Assembly (NCBI RefSeq): GCF_013608025.1
Contig: NZ_VDLV01000048.1
Coordinates: 75,647-107,764, forward strand
DNA from: Pseudomonas brassicacearum subsp. neoaurantiaca
Lineage (GTDB): Bacteria; Pseudomonadota; Gammaproteobacteria; Pseudomonadales; Pseudomonadaceae
DNA length: 32,118 nt
Reading direction: 5' to 3'
Part shown: piece after piece, positions 15,917-21,687 of the stretch
Position numbering within the stretch: the first letter of the stretch is position 1
Layout: the number at the start of each line of letters is the position of its first letter
Notes under the pieces: model-generated
The model's database searches: none
What the model saw: the letters and a program-made list of their open reading frames with translations, nothing else
Told to the model about the DNA's origin: nothing
Made by a program: the position numbers and the translations under genes

Positions 15917-16005
15917 TGTGGGAGCGAGCTTGCTCGCGATTGCAGTGCTTCAGCCAATATATCCGGCACTGATCCACCGCCATCGCGAGCAAGCTCGCTC
16001 CCACA
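15917..16005. repeat. REPIN upstream of phuU
   Basis: Inverted arms at 15917-15940 and 15982-16005. It sits between the Rieske gene start and the haem-uptake genes, at the point where phuR, phuS and phuT would be expected by comparison with P. aeruginosa. Confidence 0.9.
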
Positions 16006-16045
16006 TGAGTCCGTGCAGCAATGGGTCCATGCTTGACGGCCAAAT

Positions 16046-16068
16046 GAAAGCAATCATCAAATGCTTTC
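16046..16068. repeat. Inverted repeat upstream of phuU
   Basis: GAAAGCA (16046-16052), 9 bases, TGCTTTC (16062-16068). It could be an operator or a weak hairpin. I could not match it to a Fur box, and the rest of 16006-16135 shows no promoter I would defend. Confidence 0.4.
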
Positions 16069-16135
16069 TTCCCAGATGGTCGAGGATACTTGACCAATCC
16101 TTGCCCGTGAAAACACTTCTTGAGGGAGCGGCCTG

Positions 16136-16213
16136 ATGCGCTGGAAGGTAAACGCTGCGCCACAGGGCCTGATCAAGCTGGCCGATAGGGTCTGCCTGGC
16201 CAATACACCATGA
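16136..16213 (+). CDS. Candidate 25-residue ORF coupled to phuU
   Basis: ATG at 16136 is preceded by GAGGGAG with 7-base spacing, a better ribosome-binding site than that of phuU itself. The 25-codon frame (MRWKVNAAPQGLIKLADRV then CLANTP) ends in TGA at 16211-16213, so it overlaps the phuU ATG in an ATGA arrangement. The frame is closed by TGA 15 bases upstream, so it is not a visible tail of phuT. It may be a leader peptide providing coupled translation, or a decayed gene fragment. I recognise no family. Confidence 0.4.
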   Translation: MRWKVNAAPQGLIKLADRVCLANTP

Positions 16214-17247
16214 CGGCACGGGTCAAGCCGCGCTCTTTATTTTTGGTCCTGGGCTTGCTGTGTCTGTTGGCAATCTGGCTGTCCCTGGCCTTGGGACCGG
16301 TAAGCTTGCCATTGTTCGATACGTTGCGCGCCGCCCTGCGTTTGCTGGGTTTGCCGGTGGCCGCCGATGGCCTGGAGCAGGCCGAACTGATCCTTGGCCA
16401 GATTCGCCTGCCCCGCACCTTGCTGGGCTTGGCGGTGGGCGGGGTCTTGGCGTTGTCCGGCGTGGCGATGCAGGGGCTGTTTCGCAATCCGCTGGCCGAT
16501 CCGGGATTGGTGGGTGTGTCCAGCGGTGCGGCGTTGGGGGCGGCGTTTGCCATTGTCGGGGGTTCGGCGCTGGGCGGACTGCCCGAAGCGTTGGGGCCCT
16601 ACGTGTTGTCGATGTGTGCATTTCTCGGCGGGCTCGGGGTGACGGCGTTGGTCTATCGCCTCGGCCGACGCAACGGCCAGACGCATGTCGCCACCATGCT
16701 CTTGGCCGGTATTGCCCTGACCGCGCTATCCGGTTCCGCGGTGGGCTTGTTCACTTATCTGGCGGACGACGCGACTTTGCGCACCCTGACGTTCTGGAAC
16801 CTGGGCAGTCTCAACGGTGCCAGCTACGCGCGGTTGTGGCCGTTACTGCTGGTCAGCGTCGGCGTGGCGATCTGGCTACCACGTCGAGCCCGTGCGCTCA
16901 ATGCGCTATTGCTGGGAGAATCTGAAGCCGCGCACTTGGGCATTGATGTCGAGCGACTCAAGCGTGAACTGGTGTTCTGCACGGCGCTGGGCGTTGGCGG
17001 CGCAGTCGCGGCAGCGGGCATGATCGGTTTTGTCGGGCTGGTGGTGCCGCACCTGGTGCGATTGCTGGTGGGTCCCGACCATCGCATCTTGCTTCCGGCG
17101 TCAGTGTTGGCGGGTTCCAGTCTTCTTTTATTTGCCGATTTGGTGGCGCGCCTCGCCCTGGCCCCGGCGGAATTGCCGATCGGCATCGTCACGGCGTTCA
17201 TCGGCGCGCCTTTCTTTCTTTATTTATTGTTGCGGGGGCGCGCCTGA
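16210..17247 (+). CDS. phuU: Haem ABC transporter permease, FecCD family
   Basis: Inner-membrane permease of 345 residues with about ten hydrophobic segments and FecCD/BtuC hallmarks: RLPRTLLGLAVGGVLALSG, MQGLFRNPLADPGLVGVSSGA, GMIGFVGLVVPHLVR and the LPIGIVTAFIGAPFFLYLL end. The family also imports ferric siderophores and cobalamin. Haem is favoured because a ChaN-like phuW and prrF follow, as in the P. aeruginosa phu locus. The ATG overlaps the end of the 25-codon ORF (ATGA) and the stop overlaps phuV (TGATG). No periplasmic binding protein gene is adjacent. Confidence 0.88.
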   Translation: MTARVKPRSLFLVLGLLCLLAIWLSLALGPVSLPLFDTLRAALRLLGLPVAADGLEQAELILGQIRLPRTLLGLAVGGVLALSGVAMQGLFRNPLADPGLVGVSSGAALGAAFAIVGGSALGGLPEALGPYVLSMCAFLGGLGVTALVYRLGRRNGQTHVATMLLAGIALTALSGSAVGLFTYLADDATLRTLTFWNLGSLNGASYARLWPLLLVSVGVAIWLPRRARALNALLLGESEAAHLGIDVERLKRELVFCTALGVGGAVAAAGMIGFVGLVVPHLVRLLVGPDHRILLPASVLAGSSLLLFADLVARLALAPAELPIGIVTAFIGAPFFLYLLLRGRA

Positions 17248-18014
17248 TGTTGCGAGCGCAAGACTTGCACGTTCACCGTGGACGTAAAACCGTGCTGGCG
17301 GGTATCGATCTGCAACTCAAACCCGGCGAAGTGCTGGGTGTGCTCGGCCCCAATGGCGCGGGTAAGAGTACGTTGTTGGCGGGTTTGTGTGGCGAGTTGC
17401 GTCCGGTACAAGGGCAGGTCTGGTTTGATGACCGGCCTCTGGCTCAGTGGGAGGGTGCCGAGCGCGCCCGTCGCCTGGCGGTGTTGCCACAATCCTCGAC
17501 ACTGGATTTCGCGTTCCGTGTAGATGAAGTGGTCGGCATGGGACGACTGCCTCACCGGAGCGGTCGGGTGCGTGATGGGCAAATCGTCGATTTGGCCTTG
17601 CGAGCGGCGGACGCGGTGCATTTGCAGGGCCGCGATTATCTGGATCTGTCCGGTGGCGAGCGCCAACGGGTGCACTTGGCGCGGGTGCTGGCGCAACTGT
17701 GGCCGGGTGAGGCGGGACAAGTCTTGTTGCTGGACGAACCGACCTCGATGCTCGATCCGCTGCATCAGCACACTATCCTGCAAGCGGTGCGTGAGTTTGC
17801 CGGTCGCGGCGCGGCGGTGCTGGTGATCCTGCATGACCTGAACCTGGCGGCGCGCTACTGTGACCGCCTGTTGCTGTTGGCGTCCGGCCGGCCGGTGGCC
17901 CTGGATACGCCTCGGCAAGTGCTGCGCCCGGAGCCGCTCAAGGCGGTGTTTGGCCTCGACGTGCTGGTGCAATCCCATCCAGAGCGCGGGCATCCGTTGA
18001 TCATTGCCCGCTGA
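17247..18014 (+). CDS. phuV: Haem ABC transporter ATP-binding protein
   Basis: 255-residue cytoplasmic ATPase paired with phuU. Walker A GPNGAGKS (34-41), Q-loop region VLPQSS, signature LSGGERQRVHLARVLAQL, Walker B VLLLDEPTSMLD and the H-loop VLVILHDLNLAARYCDR are all intact. HmuV-type features include the AxxVDEVVGMGRLPH region. ATG shares a base with the phuU stop; phuW starts 21 bases downstream. Confidence 0.92.
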   Translation: MLRAQDLHVHRGRKTVLAGIDLQLKPGEVLGVLGPNGAGKSTLLAGLCGELRPVQGQVWFDDRPLAQWEGAERARRLAVLPQSSTLDFAFRVDEVVGMGRLPHRSGRVRDGQIVDLALRAADAVHLQGRDYLDLSGGERQRVHLARVLAQLWPGEAGQVLLLDEPTSMLDPLHQHTILQAVREFAGRGAAVLVILHDLNLAARYCDRLLLLASGRPVALDTPRQVLRPEPLKAVFGLDVLVQSHPERGHPLIIAR

Positions 18015-18035
18015 GGCCAGCCGGAGGATACCGAT

Positions 18036-18884
18036 GTGCGCCTGATTCTGATCCTGCTGTTGGCTGTCTTGACGGCTTGCCAGAATGTCGCCCCGCCCCC
18101 GGTGGGCGAGCGGATCCGTGATTTGCACACGGGCGAATCGATCGCGCCTCGGGCATTGGTCGAGCGTTTGGCGCGGGCCCCGCGAGTCGCGGTTGGCGAA
18201 CAACACGACAACCGTGATCACCACACGCTGCAGCGTTGGCTGCTCCAAGCCTTGGCTGACCAGCGTCCCCAAGGCAGCTTGCTGCTGGAAATGCTGACGC
18301 CACAGCAGCAGCCAAGGGTCGACGCGGTTCGTCAATTGCCTGCCTTGCCGAAGGATTTACCTGGGGCGTTGGATTGGTCGCCAGGTTGGGATTGGAGTCT
18401 GTATGGGCCCATGGTCGAGTTCGCCTTGAGGCAAACGTATCCGATGTTGTCAGCCAATCTGGACAGTGCGGAAGTCCAGCGCATCTACCGCCAGGCTCCC
18501 GCGATGAGCGGTACTCGCTCCAATGCCGCTACGGTGAAGGACGAACTGTTGAGGCAAATCCACGAGTCCCATTGCGGGCTGCTGCCAGAGTCGCAGATGC
18601 CGGCGATGTTGGCGGTGCAGCAACAGCGTGACCGGCGCATGGCCGAGCGATTGCTTGAGGCTCCCGCGCCGGCATTGTTGTTCGCGGGCGCCTGGCATGT
18701 CCGCAAAGACGTTGGCGTGCCGCTGCATGCACTGGATCTGGGCGCTCGTGACGCACCGGTCGTCCTGATGCTGGCCGAGGAGGGCAGCGACGTTACGCCG
18801 GCCATGGCCGATTTCGTGTGGTACACCCCGCCAACACCGCCCCAAGACTATTGCGCACAGATGCGTCGAGACGGCAGGCAATAA
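18036..18884 (+). CDS. phuW: ChaN-like haem-binding lipoprotein (PhuW type)
   Basis: 282-residue predicted lipoprotein starting at GTG 18036, with GGAGG 8 bases before. The signal peptide MRLILILLLAVLTAC has a lipobox (LTAC, Cys15). The mature part carries the ChaN/DUF399 landmarks RVAVGEQHDNRDHH, LLLEML and LFAGAWHVRKDVGVP. ChaN of Campylobacter binds haem; an accessory role in iron uptake is inferred from that and from linkage to phuUV. An overlapping out-of-frame ATG (18034) gives only three codons, so GTG is the start. Confidence 0.88.
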   Translation: MRLILILLLAVLTACQNVAPPPVGERIRDLHTGESIAPRALVERLARAPRVAVGEQHDNRDHHTLQRWLLQALADQRPQGSLLLEMLTPQQQPRVDAVRQLPALPKDLPGALDWSPGWDWSLYGPMVEFALRQTYPMLSANLDSAEVQRIYRQAPAMSGTRSNAATVKDELLRQIHESHCGLLPESQMPAMLAVQQQRDRRMAERLLEAPAPALLFAGAWHVRKDVGVPLHALDLGARDAPVVLMLAEEGSDVTPAMADFVWYTPPTPPQDYCAQMRRDGRQ

Positions 18885-18893
18885 TTTCCGGGC

Positions 18894-18920
18894 AAAAAAA
18901 GACCCGGCAAGAGCCGGGTC
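18894..18920 (-). terminator. prrF terminator
   Basis: GACCCGGC-tctt-GCCGGGTC on the minus strand (18920-18901) followed by seven T (18900-18894). It lies 9 bases past the phuW stop, and lacks a T-tract in the phuW direction. Confidence 0.92.
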
Positions 18921-19007
18921 AAATAACCGTGATTAGCCTGATGAGGAGATATCTGAGAGTCCGAACCAAGGGCTTTTCAAATATCGACCAGTCTCGCGAC
19001 CGGACGT
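18894..19007 (-). ncRNA. prrF: PrrF iron-responsive small RNA
   Basis: About 114-nt minus-strand RNA. It contains the hallmark PrrF target-pairing core CTCATCAGGCTAATCACGG (18945-18927), a 5' stem-loop CCGGTC-GCGA-GACTGG, and ends in the GACCCGGC/GCCGGGTC hairpin with seven T. A strong sigma-70 promoter with an overlapping Fur box lies directly upstream. In Pseudomonas, PrrF RNAs are made under iron starvation and, with Hfq, lower expression of iron-rich proteins such as SodB. It is convergent with phuW, matching the P. aeruginosa phuW-prrF neighbourhood. Only one copy is here, so no tandem prrF1-prrF2 read-through RNA (PrrH) can arise from this site. Confidence 0.93.
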
Positions 19008-19011
19008 GGTA

Positions 19012-19039
19012 ATCATAGCGATTCTCATTTCCATGTCAA
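19012..19039 (-). promoter_or_regulatory. prrF promoter with Fur box
   Basis: Minus strand: perfect -35 TTGACA (19039-19034), 16 bases, TATGAT -10 (19017-19012). A Fur-box-like sequence spans 19032-19014 (GGAAATGAGAATCGCTATG; 13 of 19 matches to the GATAATGATAATCATTATC consensus by eye), covering the spacer and -10. Fur-Fe binding would block polymerase, giving iron repression. Confidence 0.85.
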
Positions 19040-19100
19040 ACATTGTTTTGCCAATGGGCAAAATATCTGGCACCGAGCATGTGGATCGCCAAAGGTCATG

Positions 19101-19373
19101 TCAGGCTTTGTGGCGGGTCGAAATGGCGTCCAGCTGTTTATTAAGCGCTTCCTTGCGTTCAGCCGGAATATCGTTCCAATGCATGTCCATCAGCGCGCCC
19201 TCGATGGCGTATAGCAAAACCTTGGAAGCGCGAAAACCGCGAGTGCGCACTGCGCGGTAGGCGTCCACCGCGCCGAGACGGCGCAGGTCCGAGGCACTGT
19301 GGATACCCACGGCGTGCAGCCACTGGGCTGATGTCTTGCCCAGATTCTTCAGGTGTTGCAGTTCATCATTCAT
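19101..19373 (-). CDS. TfoX/Sxy C-terminal-domain protein
   Basis: 90 residues starting MNDELQHLKNLGKTSAQWL, with a perfect AAGGAGG 5 bases before the ATG. The whole protein matches the helix-hairpin-helix-like TfoX C-terminal domain (LKNLGKTSAQWLHAVGI, DLRRLGAVDAYRAVR). The N-terminal TfoX domain of the competence regulator is absent, as in many stand-alone Pseudomonas homologues. Function unknown; direct competence regulation should not be assumed. Confidence 0.85.
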   Translation of the reverse strand: MNDELQHLKNLGKTSAQWLHAVGIHSASDLRRLGAVDAYRAVRTRGFRASKVLLYAIEGALMDMHWNDIPAERKEALNKQLDAISTRHKA

Positions 19374-19581
19374 CGAGCCTCCTTGCGACGGCCGACTGGT
19401 GCAGTGGGCAAGCTTCTCAGGAGTGTAGCGCTCAGTAGGAAAAGCGTGATTCTTTGGTCGGAATCGACGCAAAAGCTTCTAAGGCATTACGCACGATGGG
19501 ATGAACAAGCAGAAAGGCACATCGTCCAGCGCAAGCGGGGGCGCTGGAGATCGTTGGGTGCCGTGGCCGTTTCCTTCAGGT

Positions 19582-19923
19582 TCAGCGGGTGCGATAGCGC
19601 AAACGAGTACCGAAGTTCATGGACATCAGGATTTCATCGGCAGACAGCTCGGGCGGGAAATAGGTACCGGAGATCTGCGCATGGGCAAGGCTTGCACCTT
19701 CCAGCGATGACTTGCGGAAATCGATGCCGCGCAGATCGGCGGAACGGAAGTAGGCGTCCGTGAAGTCCACGTCGTCGGCGTTCAGTTCGCGCAAGTCAAG
19801 GCCGCGGAAGTCGCCGCCGCGCATATCGATCGGACCCAGAGCGCGTTCGCTGTTGAAGCCGGCAATGTCATCTTTGCGCAACAAGGCATAAAGCGGAGTA
19901 TCGAGAAGCTTGGGGTGGCTCAT
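19582..19923 (-). CDS. Pentapeptide-repeat protein
   Basis: 113 residues. Residues about 33-88 read as consecutive five-residue units with the A(D/N)LXX pattern (DFRGL, DLREL, DFTDA, DLRGI, DFRKS, SLEGA), expected to form a short right-handed quadrilateral beta-helix. The start MSHPKLLDTPLYALL has CAGGTGA upstream. Only about eleven coils, shorter than gyrase-protecting Qnr/MfpA proteins, so no such activity is implied. Confidence 0.82.
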   Translation of the reverse strand: MSHPKLLDTPLYALLRKDDIAGFNSERALGPIDMRGGDFRGLDLRELNADDVDFTDAYFRSADLRGIDFRKSSLEGASLAHAQISGTYFPPELSADEILMSMNFGTRLRYRTR

Positions 19924-19952
19924 GGCAAATCACCTGTTGGTTTTATGACGCC

Positions 19953-19982
19953 AGTATAATGCCACTATTTGGCGGCCGTGAA
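19953..19982 (-). promoter_or_regulatory. Candidate promoter of the pentapeptide gene
   Basis: Minus strand TTCACG (19982-19977), 18 bases, TATACT (19958-19953), 30 bases before the ATG. The -35 lies within the large inverted repeat described next. Confidence 0.4.
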
Positions 19983-20010
19983 GCCGGGCGTCGGTTCACG
20001 GCCGAAATAG
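19965..20010. terminator. Large inverted repeat, putative terminator
   Basis: CTATTTGGCGGCCGTGAA at 19965-19982 pairs with TTCACGGCCG plus AAATAG at 19995-20010, leaving a 12-base loop. It begins 4 bases after the stop of the minus-strand ATPase gene. In that direction no T-tract follows, so intrinsic termination is uncertain. Confidence 0.45.
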
Positions 20011-20014
20011 TTTT

Positions 20015-21571
20015 CTACAGGCCTGGCAGGCGTTGGCGAATCTGCGCAACCACGACATCCAGCGTGCCGCTTTCGTTGGTCTGAACGCGCTTGCTGCAGA
20101 GAATCTCAGCCGGGCTCAGCGCTTCCCGGCTCGCCTGTTGGGCGGCGATGACGGCCAGGTTGGCGTCGGACGGGTCTTTCTGGTCGGCCTGGCGCTGGGC
20201 GAGTCGGCTTTCGATGACGGCTTGCGGCGCGTCGCAATCCAGGATCAGGAACGGCGCGCCCGTGCCTTCGGCAACTTTGGCCGCGGCGTCGCGCTGGTCA
20301 TGCTTGAGGTAAGTGGCGTCGATCACAACTGGGAACCCGGCATGCAGGATCACGTCGGCGATCTCATGCAGGCGAGTGTATGTGGCGCTGCTGGCATCGC
20401 TGCTATAGATGCCGGCTTGTGGGGCGTTCGGCACTTGCTGTTCACCGAACAGGCGCTTGCGCTCCACGTCCGAACGCAGGCGAATCGCACCGAGGGCCTC
20501 CACCAGGCGCATCGCAACGTGGCTTTTGCCAACGGCCGAGACGCCATGGGTAATGGCCAGGAAACGCGAAGGAATGGTGCTGTAGCTTTCGGCCAGGTTG
20601 GCGTAGTTGCGGTATTGGCGCAGGGTGGTGGCGCGCTGCACCGGGTCGGCTTCGGCGGGCATGCTGAACAGCGCGACCTTGGCCCGGACCAGGGCGCGGT
20701 AGGCCTTATAGAAGTTCAGCAGTTCCAGGCCGCTGTAGTCACCGGTGAGTTCCAGGTATTGACTGACGAACCGCCGCGCGAGCGACTTGAGGCCGCGATC
20801 TTCGAGGTCCATCGCCAGGAAGCCGGTGTCGGCGTAGACGTCGGTGAAACGGAATGGCTCGTTGAACTCGATGCAGTCGAAGATCACTACTTTGCCGTCG
20901 ATTACGGTGGCGTTGCCCAGGTGAATGTCACCGTGGCATTCGCGAATGAAACCGTCGGCCTTGCGCTGGGCGAACAGCGGCTTGAGGCGTTCGTAGCTGG
21001 TTTCGGCCCAGGCTTGAAGGGCTTCGAGTTGTTGCAGGTCGGCTTTGTCGTTGAGGAACGGACGGATCTGCTCGAAGTTCTGCCGCACCGGCGCCATGAC
21101 GCTGTCCGGTGTCCCCGCCGGATTGTCGGCGGGCACTTTGGGTGTGGAGAGGTGGAACTGGGCGATCTGCGCGGCCATTTCATCGATGTGCGCGGTGGTC
21201 AGTTCGCCGTTGGCCTGTAGGGTGCTGAGCAGTTCGCTCTGGGGAAACTGGCGCATCTTCAAGGCGTATTCGATGGCCGGGCCGTCGCCGCCCAGTTGCG
21301 GCGCCTCGGCGCTGCCGGTGATCGGCAAGACTTCCAGGTACAGATCCTGGGTCAGGCGCTGGTTCAAGCGCAGTTCTTCGCCGCAGAAGTGCTTGCGCGC
21401 ATCGAGGCTGGTGAAGTCGAGGAAACCGAAGTTGACCGGCTTCTTGAATTTGTAGGCGTAGGGGCCGGTGAGCAATACCCAGGAGATATGGGTTTCGATG
21501 ACCTGGAACCCTTCGACGGGGTGCGGGTAAAGGGCCGGGTTTTGCAGGGCAGCGATCAGTGATTGGCTCAC
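20015..21571 (-). CDS. Fusion of kinase-like domain and P-loop ATPase
   Basis: 518 residues. The N-terminal half resembles the aminoglycoside phosphotransferase/protein-kinase-like fold, with a Brenner-type loop HGDIHLGN (His213) and VVIFDCIEFNEPFRFTDVY. The C-terminal half is a zeta-toxin/AAA_33-like nucleotide kinase with Walker A GVSAVGKS (343-350) and a later DCDAP. This two-domain family is widespread and uncharacterised; it is not evidence of antibiotic resistance. GTG 21571 (followed by SQSLIAALQNP) was chosen because GAAGGAT sits 7 bases before it; the longer upstream frame would run into the mrcB promoter and start. Confidence 0.85.
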   Translation of the reverse strand: MSQSLIAALQNPALYPHPVEGFQVIETHISWVLLTGPYAYKFKKPVNFGFLDFTSLDARKHFCGEELRLNQRLTQDLYLEVLPITGSAEAPQLGGDGPAIEYALKMRQFPQSELLSTLQANGELTTAHIDEMAAQIAQFHLSTPKVPADNPAGTPDSVMAPVRQNFEQIRPFLNDKADLQQLEALQAWAETSYERLKPLFAQRKADGFIRECHGDIHLGNATVIDGKVVIFDCIEFNEPFRFTDVYADTGFLAMDLEDRGLKSLARRFVSQYLELTGDYSGLELLNFYKAYRALVRAKVALFSMPAEADPVQRATTLRQYRNYANLAESYSTIPSRFLAITHGVSAVGKSHVAMRLVEALGAIRLRSDVERKRLFGEQQVPNAPQAGIYSSDASSATYTRLHEIADVILHAGFPVVIDATYLKHDQRDAAAKVAEGTGAPFLILDCDAPQAVIESRLAQRQADQKDPSDANLAVIAAQQASREALSPAEILCSKRVQTNESGTLDVVVAQIRQRLPGL

Positions 21572-21673
21572 GGGCGATCCTTCAGAGTCTGGAAAATTCA
21601 AGGCGGTCATTATGGCCGCAAGCCGCGCTAACGCAAACCTTGGCGGACTCATGTTGAACCACGACAAAGTGCG

Positions 21674-21679
21674 TATAAT
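21674..21679 (+). promoter_or_regulatory. TATAAT -10 just before mrcB
   Basis: Perfect TATAAT only 8 bases before the mrcB ATG, with a poor -35 (TGTTGA at 16 bases). If used, the transcript would begin within about two bases of the start codon. There is no Shine-Dalgarno before the ATG. Confidence 0.5.
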
Positions 21680-21687
21680 CCGCCGCC

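Noticed and set aside
1843..16005. REP hairpins as a CRISPR array
   Set aside because: The repeats are widely scattered inverted doublets, not regularly spaced direct repeats with unique spacers, and no cas gene is present.
16010..16135. Fur box upstream of phuU
   Set aside because: An AATGA...AATCAT segment exists near 16043-16057, but the spacing does not fit the 19-base consensus, so I do not call it.
19526..19547. CCAGCGC/GCGCTGG hairpin as a terminator of the pentapeptide gene
   Set aside because: Stem is plausible but no T-tract follows on the minus strand, and it is 35 bases past the stop; too weak to annotate.
20015..21571. Aminoglycoside resistance determinant
   Set aside because: The APH-like half is part of a common chromosomal two-domain housekeeping family with a P-loop half; nothing indicates a resistance function.
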